Shown here: positions 17,534 through 25,107 of the stretch, one piece after another | Position numbering within the stretch: position 1 is the first letter of the stretch | Layout: every line of letters begins with the position of its first letter | NCBI RefSeq assembly: GCF_000282055.1 | Contig: NZ_AKJZ01000019.1 | Span: 8,501 to 48,641 of the forward strand | Reading direction: 5' to 3' | DNA from: Flavobacterium sp. CF136 | GTDB taxonomy: Bacteria; Bacteroidota; Bacteroidia; Flavobacteriales; Flavobacteriaceae | Length of the DNA: 40,141 nucleotides | Notes under the pieces: model-generated | Database searches by the model: none | What the model saw: only the letters and a program-made list of their open reading frames with translations | What the model was told of the DNA's origin: nothing | Made by a program: the position numbers and the translations under genes

Positions 17534-18058
17534 ATGAGTACTATAGATCAAAACAACGACATTTTTAAGGCTAAAAGGGATTCCGGAAACCATATTTCTG
17601 ATAAAGAAACGCTCCTTAATGATGAATTTCTAAATAGTGATTTTGAGGATATTCATCAAAGCAATGAAGAAATTGCCAAACAGGGATATACAGTGAGAAA
17701 TGGCTATGACCCTAATAAACCGAATCCTGATCAGGAGAAAATCACAAATGATGAAGATGACCTGGATGATTTAGATGATGATTTTCATACCGAAAAAGAT
17801 CTGGAACACGATGACTATATCGAAGAAGATCTGAATGATGACGGTGAAGACTTAAATATTACAAATGATGAATTTGATAACCCATCAGACGATTTTAACG
17901 AAACTGAAGACGTTTTGGAAGATCTCGATGAAGACGATGAGGATGAGGATGACGACGATGATGACTATATAGAGGACGATGTGCAGGAAGAAGACGAAGA
18001 TGATGACTTTGAAGAAAAAGAGGAAGATTATCCTGCAAACGATCCAAGAAAATTTTAG
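17534..18058 (+). CDS. extremely acidic, disordered protein
   Basis: A 174-residue protein with a moderately normal N-terminus (MSTIDQNNDIFKAKRDSGNH, then IHQSNEEIAKQGYTVRNGYD). From about residue 80 to 165 it is almost entirely Asp and Glu with a few Ile, Tyr and Asn, including runs of consecutive aspartates. It should be unfolded and strongly negative, and could bind cations or basic proteins or act as a DNA mimic, but none of this is shown. There is no signal peptide or membrane segment. A perfect palindromic terminator follows, and the gene is monocistronic. Confidence 0.75.
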   Translation: MSTIDQNNDIFKAKRDSGNHISDKETLLNDEFLNSDFEDIHQSNEEIAKQGYTVRNGYDPNKPNPDQEKITNDEDDLDDLDDDFHTEKDLEHDDYIEEDLNDDGEDLNITNDEFDNPSDDFNETEDVLEDLDEDDEDEDDDDDDYIEDDVQEEDEDDDFEEKEEDYPANDPRKF

Positions 18059-18104
18059 ATTTCAAGTGTCTCACTTACACCGTTTTTAGCATAGTGTCGA
18101 TTTC

Positions 18105-18137
18105 AAAAAAACCGTCAAATATTTGACGGTTTTTTTT
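18105..18137. terminator. bidirectional terminator
   Basis: AAAAAACCGTCAAAT followed immediately by ATTTGACGGTTTTTT forms a near-perfect palindrome flanked by A and T runs. It lies between the convergent acidic-protein gene and the DUF5661-like gene and can serve both. Confidence 0.88.
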
Positions 18138-18147
18138 ATGAATAAAG

Positions 18148-18798
18148 TTAGTCTCCAATTTTTTCCAGGACAGGAATGTCGTCCATTTTTTCTAAACGTT
18201 CCGCTAATCCGGATCTGGCTTCTGTTAATTCTTCTTCAGCCTTAATTAATTCTTTGTACCACTTATCTTTTTTATCGGTGCTTATATTTTCAATTTTGCG
18301 CATTATTTCATAGATTTCACCTTCAGCTTCCATCACTTTCAATCTTTTATAATAGGTCAGGCTTTCTGTCATATGCGCAAGTGCGATCATTGCTGTTAAA
18401 AAAGGATGGTTATTGGTTACGTTAACATCCTTAATTTTACCATGCTCAAGTTCCACTTTCAAAGCAAAAGCAAATTCTTCCATATTAAATGCTTCATGTT
18501 TGCTATTCGGATTTAAATATGCTTTTATTGCCTCTACATTATTCATTGTTGACAAATCAACATCAGTCTGTTTATTATTGTTTAAATCATTAAAAACAAC
18601 CAGTCCAATTGCTCTTGCCTCAGCAACGGTGGGATCATTCTTGGGATTTTCGAAATCACGTATCGACCAATCCCAATTATCAGGATGAACAGGCTTTATA
18701 TATTTTTCGCAAAAATCTGTCACATCATTTTTTAAACTTACCATTTCATCTTCTCTTTTTATGTAGACATTCTGATAAGCACCACTTTTTGTTCCCAT
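18148..18798 (-). CDS. DUF5661-like protein
   Basis: A 216-residue cytosolic protein. The central part, FALKVELEHGKI followed by NVTNNHPFLTAMIALAHMTE and SLTYYKRLKVMEAE, resembles the DUF5661 pattern (ELEHG, NVT-D-P, IALAH, YY--L). The C-terminal 50 residues are a charged helix (KWYKELIKAEEELTEARSGL). The function is unknown. Its 5' leader contains five TTTTA units (as AAAAT on the coding strand) directly before the start. It is convergent with the acidic-protein gene. Confidence 0.65.
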   Translation of the reverse strand: MGTKSGAYQNVYIKREDEMVSLKNDVTDFCEKYIKPVHPDNWDWSIRDFENPKNDPTVAEARAIGLVVFNDLNNNKQTDVDLSTMNNVEAIKAYLNPNSKHEAFNMEEFAFALKVELEHGKIKDVNVTNNHPFLTAMIALAHMTESLTYYKRLKVMEAEGEIYEIMRKIENISTDKKDKWYKELIKAEEELTEARSGLAERLEKMDDIPVLEKIGD

Positions 18799-18801
18799 GA
18801 C

Positions 18802-18826
18802 TTTTATTTTATTTTATTTTATTTTA
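18802..18826. repeat. pentanucleotide tract (TTTTA)5
   Basis: Five perfect TTTTA units occupy 18802-18826, immediately upstream of the minus-strand DUF5661-like start codon, within the ribosome-loading region. Slippage here would change leader length without shifting the coding frame. Confidence 0.85.
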
Positions 18827-18890
18827 AAATTAGAAACGACACATGTACCGAAATAGATGTGCCGCTTTTGTTTTTATTTTGAAATTTTTG

Positions 18891-19052
18891 CTAAATTTTC
18901 CTTCTGCCGCTAATTAAAGACAGTAGAAATAATACTATGAATATAAAGAATAAGACTTTAGCTATACTTGCAGCTCCGGCGGCAATACCTCCAAAACCAA
19001 ATATTCCGGCTATTAAAGCCAAAATAATAAAAATGACTGTCCAACGTAACAT
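18891..19052 (-). CDS. DUF1328 family small membrane protein
   Basis: A short gene of 53 residues: MLRWTVIFIILALIAGIFGF, then GGIAAGAASIAKVLFFIFIV, then LFLLSLISGRRKI. This is the DUF1328 (YtjA-type) pattern, with two hydrophobic helices joined by a Gly/Ala-rich turn and a basic C-terminus. These proteins are inner-membrane and often stress-induced, with unknown activity. It is upstream of, and on the same strand as, the DUF5661-like gene and close to other stress-type genes (DUF892, acidic proteins). Confidence 0.88.
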   Translation of the reverse strand: MLRWTVIFIILALIAGIFGFGGIAAGAASIAKVLFFIFIVLFLLSLISGRRKI

Positions 19053-19179
19053 AATATAGATTTTTAATTAATACCGATTTTGTTTATTATATCAAATTTC
19101 CGTCTTAAATAGCGATTGAGTTAACTCAAAACGTTATTTTTTTATCTCAATCAAATAGCCTTTCTTAATCTGGATTAAG

Positions 19180-19208
19180 TTGATTTTGGCTTTTATAAAC
19201 TATTTTTG
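19180..19208 (+). promoter_or_regulatory. candidate promoter of the receiver-like / 2H gene pair
   Basis: TTG at 19180-19182, an 18-bp spacer and TATTTTTG at 19201-19208 fit the Bacteroidota promoter pattern. The ATG of the next gene is at 19226. Confidence 0.45.
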
Positions 19209-19225
19209 TAATTAAATTATGCGTT

Positions 19226-19540
19226 ATGAAAAAATACGATTTTTTGATACTTGGCAAAAACCAATCTATCCTGGAAATTTTAATTCGGCTTGTAAATGCC
19301 AATGAAAATTGGAATGCTGTTGGGTTTAATCACGAAAAATTGGCTCAGGATTACTTTTTGGAAAATAAGCCTGATTTTGTTTTATTAAGTTCCGGGATTG
19401 AAAAAAACATTGAAGAAGAGTTTACGGAATTTTGTTTGAAAATTCACCCTGATGTTGAGGTGATTGAACATTTTGGTGGCGGCAGCGGATTACTTCAATC
19501 CGAAATACTGGACAGATTATATAAAAAAGGAAAACTTTAA
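19226..19540 (+). CDS. small receiver-like protein without phosphoacceptor
   Basis: A 104-residue protein shaped like the first part of a response-regulator receiver: strand 1 KYDFLILGKN, a helix ILEILIRLVNANENW, then KPDFVLLSSGIEK where a receiver would have the phosphorylated aspartate. Here the position reads Ser-Ser, and no acidic pair follows strand 1. It is therefore either a pseudo-receiver or an unrelated Rossmann-like fold. Its stop is 2 bp from the start of the 2H phosphoesterase gene, so the two are in one operon. Confidence 0.65.
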   Translation: MKKYDFLILGKNQSILEILIRLVNANENWNAVGFNHEKLAQDYFLENKPDFVLLSSGIEKNIEEEFTEFCLKIHPDVEVIEHFGGGSGLLQSEILDRLYKKGKL

Positions 19541-19542
19541 AA

Positions 19543-20103
19543 ATGGAGAAAAAATATTCAGTCGCCATTTATCCTTCACAGGACGTTATTGACTCTGTCA
19601 AAATAATGAAAGACTATCTGGAAACCAAAATCGGATGGTACAACAGTAAAAACTCGACTGCACATATTACGATTTGCGAATTTAAAATGACAGAAACGGA
19701 ACTGGAAAAAATCAAACTGAAACTCCATAAAATCTGCGACACCTTTACACCTTTTCCAGTACAATTAGATCACTTTGGGTCTTATGATGCCGGTGCTTTT
19801 TTTATCTCTCCAAATGAAGATTCCAAAACAAATTTAAAACCAATCATGAAAAAGACACAGGATGCCTTGCGGCTTTCAAATATGAAAAAAAGCAACGATC
19901 CCCATATTTCTATTGGCCGAAGATTAACCCCGGAAAGTATCAAAATAGCCTCTCACCTCTTTACAACTATTGATATTAGTTTTTCATGCAATTCTATTGT
20001 ACTACGCGAATTAGATGAAGTCAGGAAACAGTTTTTTGTAATTGATACTTTTACTTTCAATAGTAATCCGCTGCCTGAGTTTGTTCAGGGAAGTTTGTTC
20101 TGA
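19543..20103 (+). CDS. 2H phosphoesterase (2'-5' RNA ligase family)
   Basis: A 186-residue member of the 2H superfamily. The two signature motifs are AHITICEF (His41, Thr43) and PHISIGRRL (His121, Ser123), spaced as in LigT/YjcG-type proteins. The enzyme should act on 2'-5' bonds or cyclic phosphates in RNA or nucleotides, but the natural substrate is unknown. It overlaps no other gene and starts 2 bp after the receiver-like gene. About 200 bp of gene-free AT-rich DNA follows. Confidence 0.88.
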   Translation: MEKKYSVAIYPSQDVIDSVKIMKDYLETKIGWYNSKNSTAHITICEFKMTETELEKIKLKLHKICDTFTPFPVQLDHFGSYDAGAFFISPNEDSKTNLKPIMKKTQDALRLSNMKKSNDPHISIGRRLTPESIKIASHLFTTIDISFSCNSIVLRELDEVRKQFFVIDTFTFNSNPLPEFVQGSLF

Positions 20104-20311
20104 ATTAAATTTCAATATCAACTTCAATGGCAATGCCAATATTTTATTTAAACTCAATTTTATTTCTATTGTGTCTTAATGTAAAGTGAAACGACTTCAG
20201 CACAATCAAAAATCTATGTTTCTATGTGTTGAATAAAATTAAAACACCAGTTTTTATATTCTTTACTATAATATTTTAAGATTTCGTATATTTGAATTTT
20301 ACAATTCACTC

Positions 20312-21232
20312 ATGAAATCATTAGATTCATTTTACGAAGACATCACTCAGGGTTCAGTTGAACCAAATTCTTTATTGCCAAGCGATATTAAAAAAGAAAT
20401 TGGTCATTTTAATGTCTTTGATATTAAAGAACTTATGGACAAGCTTCAGGAAAAATGGATTATGCCTTATGACCGAAGGGCTTTTTACAAAATAAGTTTG
20501 ATTAAAGGTAAAAACATAGCCGAATATTCAGATAAAGTCATTCAAATAGACAAGCACGCACTCTTGTTTGCTACCCCAAAAATACCTTATAATTATCTCC
20601 CGCAGGACAAGAATCAATCCGGGCAATTTTGCGTATTTACGAATGAATTTCTCTCTAAAAACAAAAGCGGAATCGATCTTGATGAGCTGCCTATTTTTGC
20701 AACAGGCGGTTATCCTGTTTTTCAGCTTTCGGATGAAGAGGTTGTTGAAGTTGAACTGATATTCAACAAAATACAAAAAGAAATCAATTCAGATTATGTC
20801 TATAAATATGATTTGATTCGGAATTATGTAGCCGAGTTAATTCACTTTGGGCAAAAATTACAGCCTTTGACAGCACTTTATTCCAAACATAATTCGGCTG
20901 CGAGGGTTTCTTCTTTATTTGCTGAATTATTGGAAAGACAATTCCCTGTTGAATCTCCCCATCAGCGGCTTACACTCAGAACAGCTAAAGACTTTGCCGA
21001 CAGGTTATCAGTTCATGTCAATCATTTGAATAAGGTTTTAAAAGAAAATACCGGAAAAACCACAACCGAATTAATCAGCAGCCGGCTAATAAAGGAGGCT
21101 AAAATTCTCTTAAAACAAACCGACTGGAACATCTCTGAAATTGCTTATTCTCTGGGTTTTGAAGAACTGGCGCATTTTTCTAATTTCTTTAAAAAACAAA
21201 CCTCATTCACCCCTTTAGCATTCCGAAGTTAA
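20312..21232 (+). CDS. AraC family transcriptional regulator
   Basis: A 306-residue regulator. The N-terminal half is a poorly conserved cupin-like sensor (about 40-150). The C-terminal helix-turn-helix pair comprises LRTAKDFADRLSVHVNHLNKVLK and the AraC signature WNISEIAYSLGFEELAHFSNFFK. TATATTTG at 20287-20294 is a plausible -7 box. Upstream of an SDR gene on the same strand with 139 bp between, it likely activates that gene. Such AraC / SDR pairs are common in Bacteroidota. Confidence 0.92.
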   Translation: MKSLDSFYEDITQGSVEPNSLLPSDIKKEIGHFNVFDIKELMDKLQEKWIMPYDRRAFYKISLIKGKNIAEYSDKVIQIDKHALLFATPKIPYNYLPQDKNQSGQFCVFTNEFLSKNKSGIDLDELPIFATGGYPVFQLSDEEVVEVELIFNKIQKEINSDYVYKYDLIRNYVAELIHFGQKLQPLTALYSKHNSAARVSSLFAELLERQFPVESPHQRLTLRTAKDFADRLSVHVNHLNKVLKENTGKTTTELISSRLIKEAKILLKQTDWNISEIAYSLGFEELAHFSNFFKKQTSFTPLAFRS

Positions 21233-21371
21233 TTTTAGATTTTGAGGTTGAAATTGAATTTTTAATTTTGATTTCCCTGATTTGAATTTCGCAAATATCG
21301 ATTTGATATTTACAACTTCTCAATGCTGCTTCATTTCTACCTTTGTCTTATCAATTTAAAACAAATTAAAA

Positions 21372-22136
21372 ATGGCAGTAAATACAAAAATCGCCTTGGT
21401 TACAGGCGGAAGCAGAGGTTTAGGAAAAAACATGGCAATCGCAATTGCTAAAAAAGGAATTGACGTAATCCTTACATACAACAGCAAAAAAGACGAAGCT
21501 GATGAGGTCGTGAAAGAAATTGAAAGTTTAGGACAGAAAGCAGCAGCAGTTCAATTAAATGTGGCTAAATCTGACACTTTTGATGCTTTTTTAGGGGAAG
21601 TAGAAACAACTTTAAAAAGCACTTTTAATACAGATAAGTTCGATTTTTTGGTAAATAATGCCGGAATCGGAATCCATAATTCATTTGTCGGAACCACTGA
21701 AGCAGAGTTTGACCAATTGACCAATATTCACTTTAAAGGTCCATTTTTTCTGACTCAAAAAGCTTTGAATATTATGAATGACGGTGGCGGGATCGTTAAT
21801 ATTTCAACAGGCTTGGCAAGGTTTTCATTTCCAGGATATTCAGCCTATGCTTCTATGAAAGGAGCCATTGAAACCCTTACAAAATATCAGGCAAAAGAAT
21901 TAGGAGAAAGAAAAATCAGGGCAAATGTAGTAGCTCCCGGCGCAATAGAAACTGATTTTGGCGGAGGTGTTGTTCGTGATAATGAACAATTAAATAAAAA
22001 TATAGCTTCATTGACTGCTTTGGGAAGAGTTGGTTTGCCTGATGATATTGGCGGCGTGGTTGCTTTCTTATGTACCGAAGATGCCCGCTGGGTTAACGCA
22101 CAACGTATTGAAGTTTCAGGAGGAACAAATTTGTAA
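21372..22136 (+). CDS. short-chain dehydrogenase/reductase
   Basis: A cytosolic NAD(P)-dependent oxidoreductase of the classical SDR type, 254 residues. The cofactor motif TGGSRGLG is at 11-18, NNAG at 95-98, and the catalytic Ser145, Tyr159 and Lys163 (YASMK) are in place. The C-terminal substrate region ends in VSGGTNL. The substrate is not evident. TACCTTTG at 21338-21345 may be its -7 box. A terminator follows the stop codon. Confidence 0.94.
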   Translation: MAVNTKIALVTGGSRGLGKNMAIAIAKKGIDVILTYNSKKDEADEVVKEIESLGQKAAAVQLNVAKSDTFDAFLGEVETTLKSTFNTDKFDFLVNNAGIGIHNSFVGTTEAEFDQLTNIHFKGPFFLTQKALNIMNDGGGIVNISTGLARFSFPGYSAYASMKGAIETLTKYQAKELGERKIRANVVAPGAIETDFGGGVVRDNEQLNKNIASLTALGRVGLPDDIGGVVAFLCTEDARWVNAQRIEVSGGTNL

Positions 22137-22158
22137 TATTACCAATCCGGTTATAAAT

Positions 22159-22192
22159 AAAAACCCGACAGATTATAAAATCTATCGGGTTT
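22159..22192. terminator. rho-independent terminator
   Basis: AAACCCGACAGAT / ATCTATCGGGTTT with one mismatch and a short A/T loop. It lies after the SDR gene and before the convergent PepSY-like gene. Confidence 0.82.
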
Positions 22193-22232
22193 CACCTTTT
22201 AATTAATATATTGAGTTAGTAAGATTTCTTGT

Positions 22233-22703
22233 TTAATCTTTTTGAATGATTACATTAAAACCGCCATCTTTATCAAAGACAACATCATAGAATTTTGAGT
22301 CTTTTTCTATACCGACTTCATAAGTTGTTTTATTTTTATAATCTACAACCACACTGGCCTCCCGAATAGCATTTTTTGGATAATTTTTCTTCAGGTAATT
22401 CAAAGCCGCAACCGGTAATTTGGAAACAGGTATAGCCAGTTCAAAAGCTTTTAAAATCCCCAGATTATCATAAACGGCTAATGCTTCACCATCATTTGTA
22501 TTAAATTTTGCTTCATACCTGATTTCGTCATTATCATCCCCTACATATTCTAATCCCCAAACCGGAATTTTATCCGGATATTCTTTCTGAAACGTCTCTA
22601 CTACTTTTAGTGGCGGAGTTATTACATCCTTTGGCGAAACTTTAGTCTGACCAATTAAAATACCAGTGTATAAAAAAATAATAAGACCTAAAATATTTTT
22701 CAT
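22233..22703 (-). CDS. periplasmic PepSY-like (BLIP-like) protein
   Basis: A 156-residue exported protein with a signal peptide at 1-18 (LYTGILIGQ). Two PepSY-like repeats follow: VVETFQKEYPDKIPVWGLEY ... VYDNLGILKAFELAI, then PVAALNYLKKNYPKNAIREA ... YDVVFDKDGGFNV. Such proteins are common in Bacteroidota, frequently next to two-component systems, and their role is not established. It lies beyond the LytTR response regulator gene on the same strand. Confidence 0.8.
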   Translation of the reverse strand: MKNILGLIIFLYTGILIGQTKVSPKDVITPPLKVVETFQKEYPDKIPVWGLEYVGDDNDEIRYEAKFNTNDGEALAVYDNLGILKAFELAIPVSKLPVAALNYLKKNYPKNAIREASVVVDYKNKTTYEVGIEKDSKFYDVVFDKDGGFNVIIQKD

Positions 22704-22836
22704 AATTCTTAATTTAAATTAATAATCTTGAAAACTGTATACTAAAAGTACTACTTTTAAATGAAGAAAAAATGAAGAAAAGATAAAATTTAATAAGAAA
22801 ATTTACTGATTAACCCGTTGAGTGAATTCAAAATGA

Positions 22837-22918
22837 GTGTCAGACTGAGCGGAGTCGAAGCCCTTTACATGTAAAAAGCCTTCGACTAAGTTTATCCTGA
22901 GCGAAGCCGAATGACAGA
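22837..22918. repeat. TGAGCGGAGTCGAAG palindromic repeat
   Basis: The left arm GTGTCAGACTGAGCGGAGTC is as in the copy at 2844-2909. The right arm carries an extra AAGTTTATC segment (CGACTAAGTTTATCCTGAGC) and ends GAATGACAG. The repeat fills most of the gap between the PepSY-like gene and the LytTR gene. Confidence 0.8.
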
Positions 22919-22935
22919 CTCTATAAATTAAAAAG

Positions 22936-22977
22936 CAAAAAGCCTGCAGAACATTCATCCTGGCAGGCTTCTTTTTT
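22936..22977. terminator. terminator of the LytTR two-component operon
   Basis: AAGCCTGC (22940-22947) pairs with GCAGGCTT (22963-22970). T-runs flank both sides, so it can work on either strand. On the minus strand it follows the response regulator stop. Confidence 0.75.
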
Positions 22978-23009
22978 GAAATAATTGAATTAGTAAGCAC
23001 TCTTTATTT

Positions 23010-23717
23010 CTAATTTTTATTTTTCAGTCGATCAGTTAATTCTCTTCTGTAAGTAATTCCGATCGGTAATTTTTCTTTTTTTATGATGACAAAATCCTTC
23101 TCGGCAGTTTCGATTTTATCCAGCGCTACTATATAAGATTTATGAATTCGCATAAAGTTTTTTTCAGGCAGGCATTTTTCCAGTTCGCTTGTGGTAATCG
23201 ATGCCAGATACGTTCTTTTTATGGTGTGTAATTTCACATAATTGCCAAAACTCTGCGCATACAAAAGCTGGTCTAATTCTATATCAACAAAGTAACCGTC
23301 AATTTTTACACTTACTGAATTGACAATAATTTCGTCTTCTTTATTTATTGTATTTTCAGTTAAAAAAAAGCGGTCAATAGCTTTCAAAAACCTGGGGAAA
23401 TAGATTGGTTTCAAAAGATAATCAATAACTCCGTAATCGTAGCTTTCGAGGGCAAATTCAGAGTAAGCGGTTGTTAAAATAGTTTTAGGATGCACCTGAA
23501 GAATCTTTAGTAACTCCATTCCTGAAATTTCGGGCATATTGATATCCAAAAACATAAGGTCGACTCTGTTTTCACGAAGATAATCCATTGCTTCAATGCC
23601 GTTGTAGCCCTGAAAAACAAGCTCCAGATTTGGGTTTTGTTTTATATAATTGGCCAAAACATAATGCGCTGCCGGCTCATCATCAACAATAATACATTTT
23701 TTGGATTCTCCTCTCAT
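23010..23717 (-). CDS. LytTR family response regulator
   Basis: A 235-residue regulator. The receiver occupies about 6-120: acidic pair Asp12/Asp13 in IIVDDEP, phosphoacceptor Asp58 in MFLDINMP, and the lysine in YLLKPI. A C-terminal LytTR DNA-binding domain (about 135-232) has the typical LYAQSFGNYVKLHT and FMRIHKSYIVALDKI blocks. It overlaps the kinase gene by 4 bp (ATGA), so the two form one operon. The divergent efflux operon at 25.1 kb is a possible target. Confidence 0.94.
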   Translation of the reverse strand: MRGESKKCIIVDDEPAAHYVLANYIKQNPNLELVFQGYNGIEAMDYLRENRVDLMFLDINMPEISGMELLKILQVHPKTILTTAYSEFALESYDYGVIDYLLKPIYFPRFLKAIDRFFLTENTINKEDEIIVNSVSVKIDGYFVDIELDQLLYAQSFGNYVKLHTIKRTYLASITTSELEKCLPEKNFMRIHKSYIVALDKIETAEKDFVIIKKEKLPIGITYRRELTDRLKNKN

Positions 23718-24754
23718 TCTACAAACTTTTTCAGTTGTAATTTCAAATCAACTATATACGTGTTTTTATCATCCTGAATATCTAATTTATAGTCTTTCCC
23801 GTAAATCAGGTTCAAACGTTCAATCGTATTTTTCAAACCAATTTTAGTCGAAACAACATCTGTATTTTTCTTCGGAATTGAATTTACTACATGCAGATGA
23901 AGCAAACCATTTTCGACGGTAATAATAATTCGTACAAAACATTTTTCGATAGCGCAGGTTCCGTGTTTAAAAGCATTTTCAATAAATGCAATCAATAACA
24001 TCGGCGAAACTTTATAGGCGTTTTCGTTATCGATTTTACAATCGTACGTAATATCGCAGCGATAGCCAACACGCTCTTTTTCGAGCTGTACATAACTGTT
24101 TATAAACTCCAGTTCATCTTCTAAGGATACACTTTGTTTATTGTTGCTTTCCAGCTGATAACGCATTAACTGCGAAACTTTCATGATTAAATCAGGAGTC
24201 CTGTCCGGAAATTCCAAACTGATTCCGTAGAGTGTATTAAAGGTATTGAATAAAAAATGAGGGTTCAGCTGTCCTTTTAAGGAATTCAACTGCATTTGAT
24301 TGAACAGTAAGGTTTCATCGGTTTGTTTTCTGTGAATCCGATAAAATTTAAAAACAATTATCGGACTTAAAATACACACTAAAGTTCCTAAAACACTTGC
24401 CAATTGGTATGTATAACTCCTTTGATGTGAATTTTGGTACAAATGACATTTACTGAACATATCGAGCTTTGTTATTTCGTATAAAACAATCGAAAAAACG
24501 AATACTCCAAACAACGTCAGAAATACATAGGTCAGTGGTTTTTGTCCCTTAAATAATATTGGAAGCAGAAAAAAACGATTGAACTGGGCATGCATGTAGA
24601 GAATAAAGTAGAAAAAAACACCCATTAAAACAGAAGTGAATGAACTAAATAACATCCAGTCATTCTTTAATGTGTAAATCGTAAGTGAAAAGGCAACAAC
24701 GGCAACCTCTTGCCACCATTTGTTGTCCAATATATTATCAAATTTTTTATTCAT
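23714..24754 (-). CDS. LytS-type sensor histidine kinase
   Basis: A membrane histidine kinase of 346 residues. Hydrophobic segments lie at about 15-30, 36-55, 75-93 and 115-137, so four helices with little extracellular sequence. The His_kinase domain follows: phosphoacceptor His166 in QLNPHFLFNTFN, and the ATP-binding N-box Asn260 / His264 in IAFIENAFKHG. It is the first gene of the operon with the LytTR regulator. A repeat-rich 353-bp intergenic region separates it from the divergent efflux genes. Confidence 0.93.
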   Translation of the reverse strand: MNKKFDNILDNKWWQEVAVVAFSLTIYTLKNDWMLFSSFTSVLMGVFFYFILYMHAQFNRFFLLPILFKGQKPLTYVFLTLFGVFVFSIVLYEITKLDMFSKCHLYQNSHQRSYTYQLASVLGTLVCILSPIIVFKFYRIHRKQTDETLLFNQMQLNSLKGQLNPHFLFNTFNTLYGISLEFPDRTPDLIMKVSQLMRYQLESNNKQSVSLEDELEFINSYVQLEKERVGYRCDITYDCKIDNENAYKVSPMLLIAFIENAFKHGTCAIEKCFVRIIITVENGLLHLHVVNSIPKKNTDVVSTKIGLKNTIERLNLIYGKDYKLDIQDDKNTYIVDLKLQLKKFVE

Positions 24755-24793
24755 TTTTGATGCTAAAAATAATCTTTTGAGTAATTAAAAAAG

Positions 24794-24870
24794 GTGTCAC
24801 CCTGAGCGGAGTCGAAGGCTTCTTGAATGAAAAGGGCTTCGACTAAGTTTATCCTGAGCGAAGCCGAATG
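24794..24870. repeat. TGAGCGGAGTCGAAG palindromic repeat
   Basis: GTGTCACCCTGAGCGGAGTC pairs with a right arm that has the AAGTTTATC insert, as at 22837. It occupies the centre of the divergent interval between the histidine kinase and efflux genes. The rest of this 353-bp interval holds no gene. Confidence 0.8.
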
Positions 24871-25073
24871 GACTCACCCTGACAATGATTTTTTAAAGTA
24901 AGATGTTTTTACTTTATATCAAATAAGAGTTTCTATCAATTACACTTATGGTTAAAACAGTTTACAAATTAACCACAAATTTTTAAGTATTATTCCCAAT
25001 AAATGACAAATTCAATTGGTCATTTATTAGTGTATTACATCATTTAAGACGGGCTATATCCACACAAGTGAAA

Positions 25074-25081
25074 TAATTTTG
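25074..25081 (+). promoter_or_regulatory. candidate -7 box of the efflux operon
   Basis: TAATTTTG matches TAnnTTTG, 27 bp before the first ATG at 25108. No clear -33 TTTG is at the usual distance. Confidence 0.4.
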
Positions 25082-25107
25082 GTGAACAATATCACATCTA
25101 AATTATT

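Noticed and set aside
22803..23000. Minus-strand open frame of 65 codons
   Set aside because: It is made mostly of the palindromic repeat and a terminator, and has no protein-like composition beyond that.
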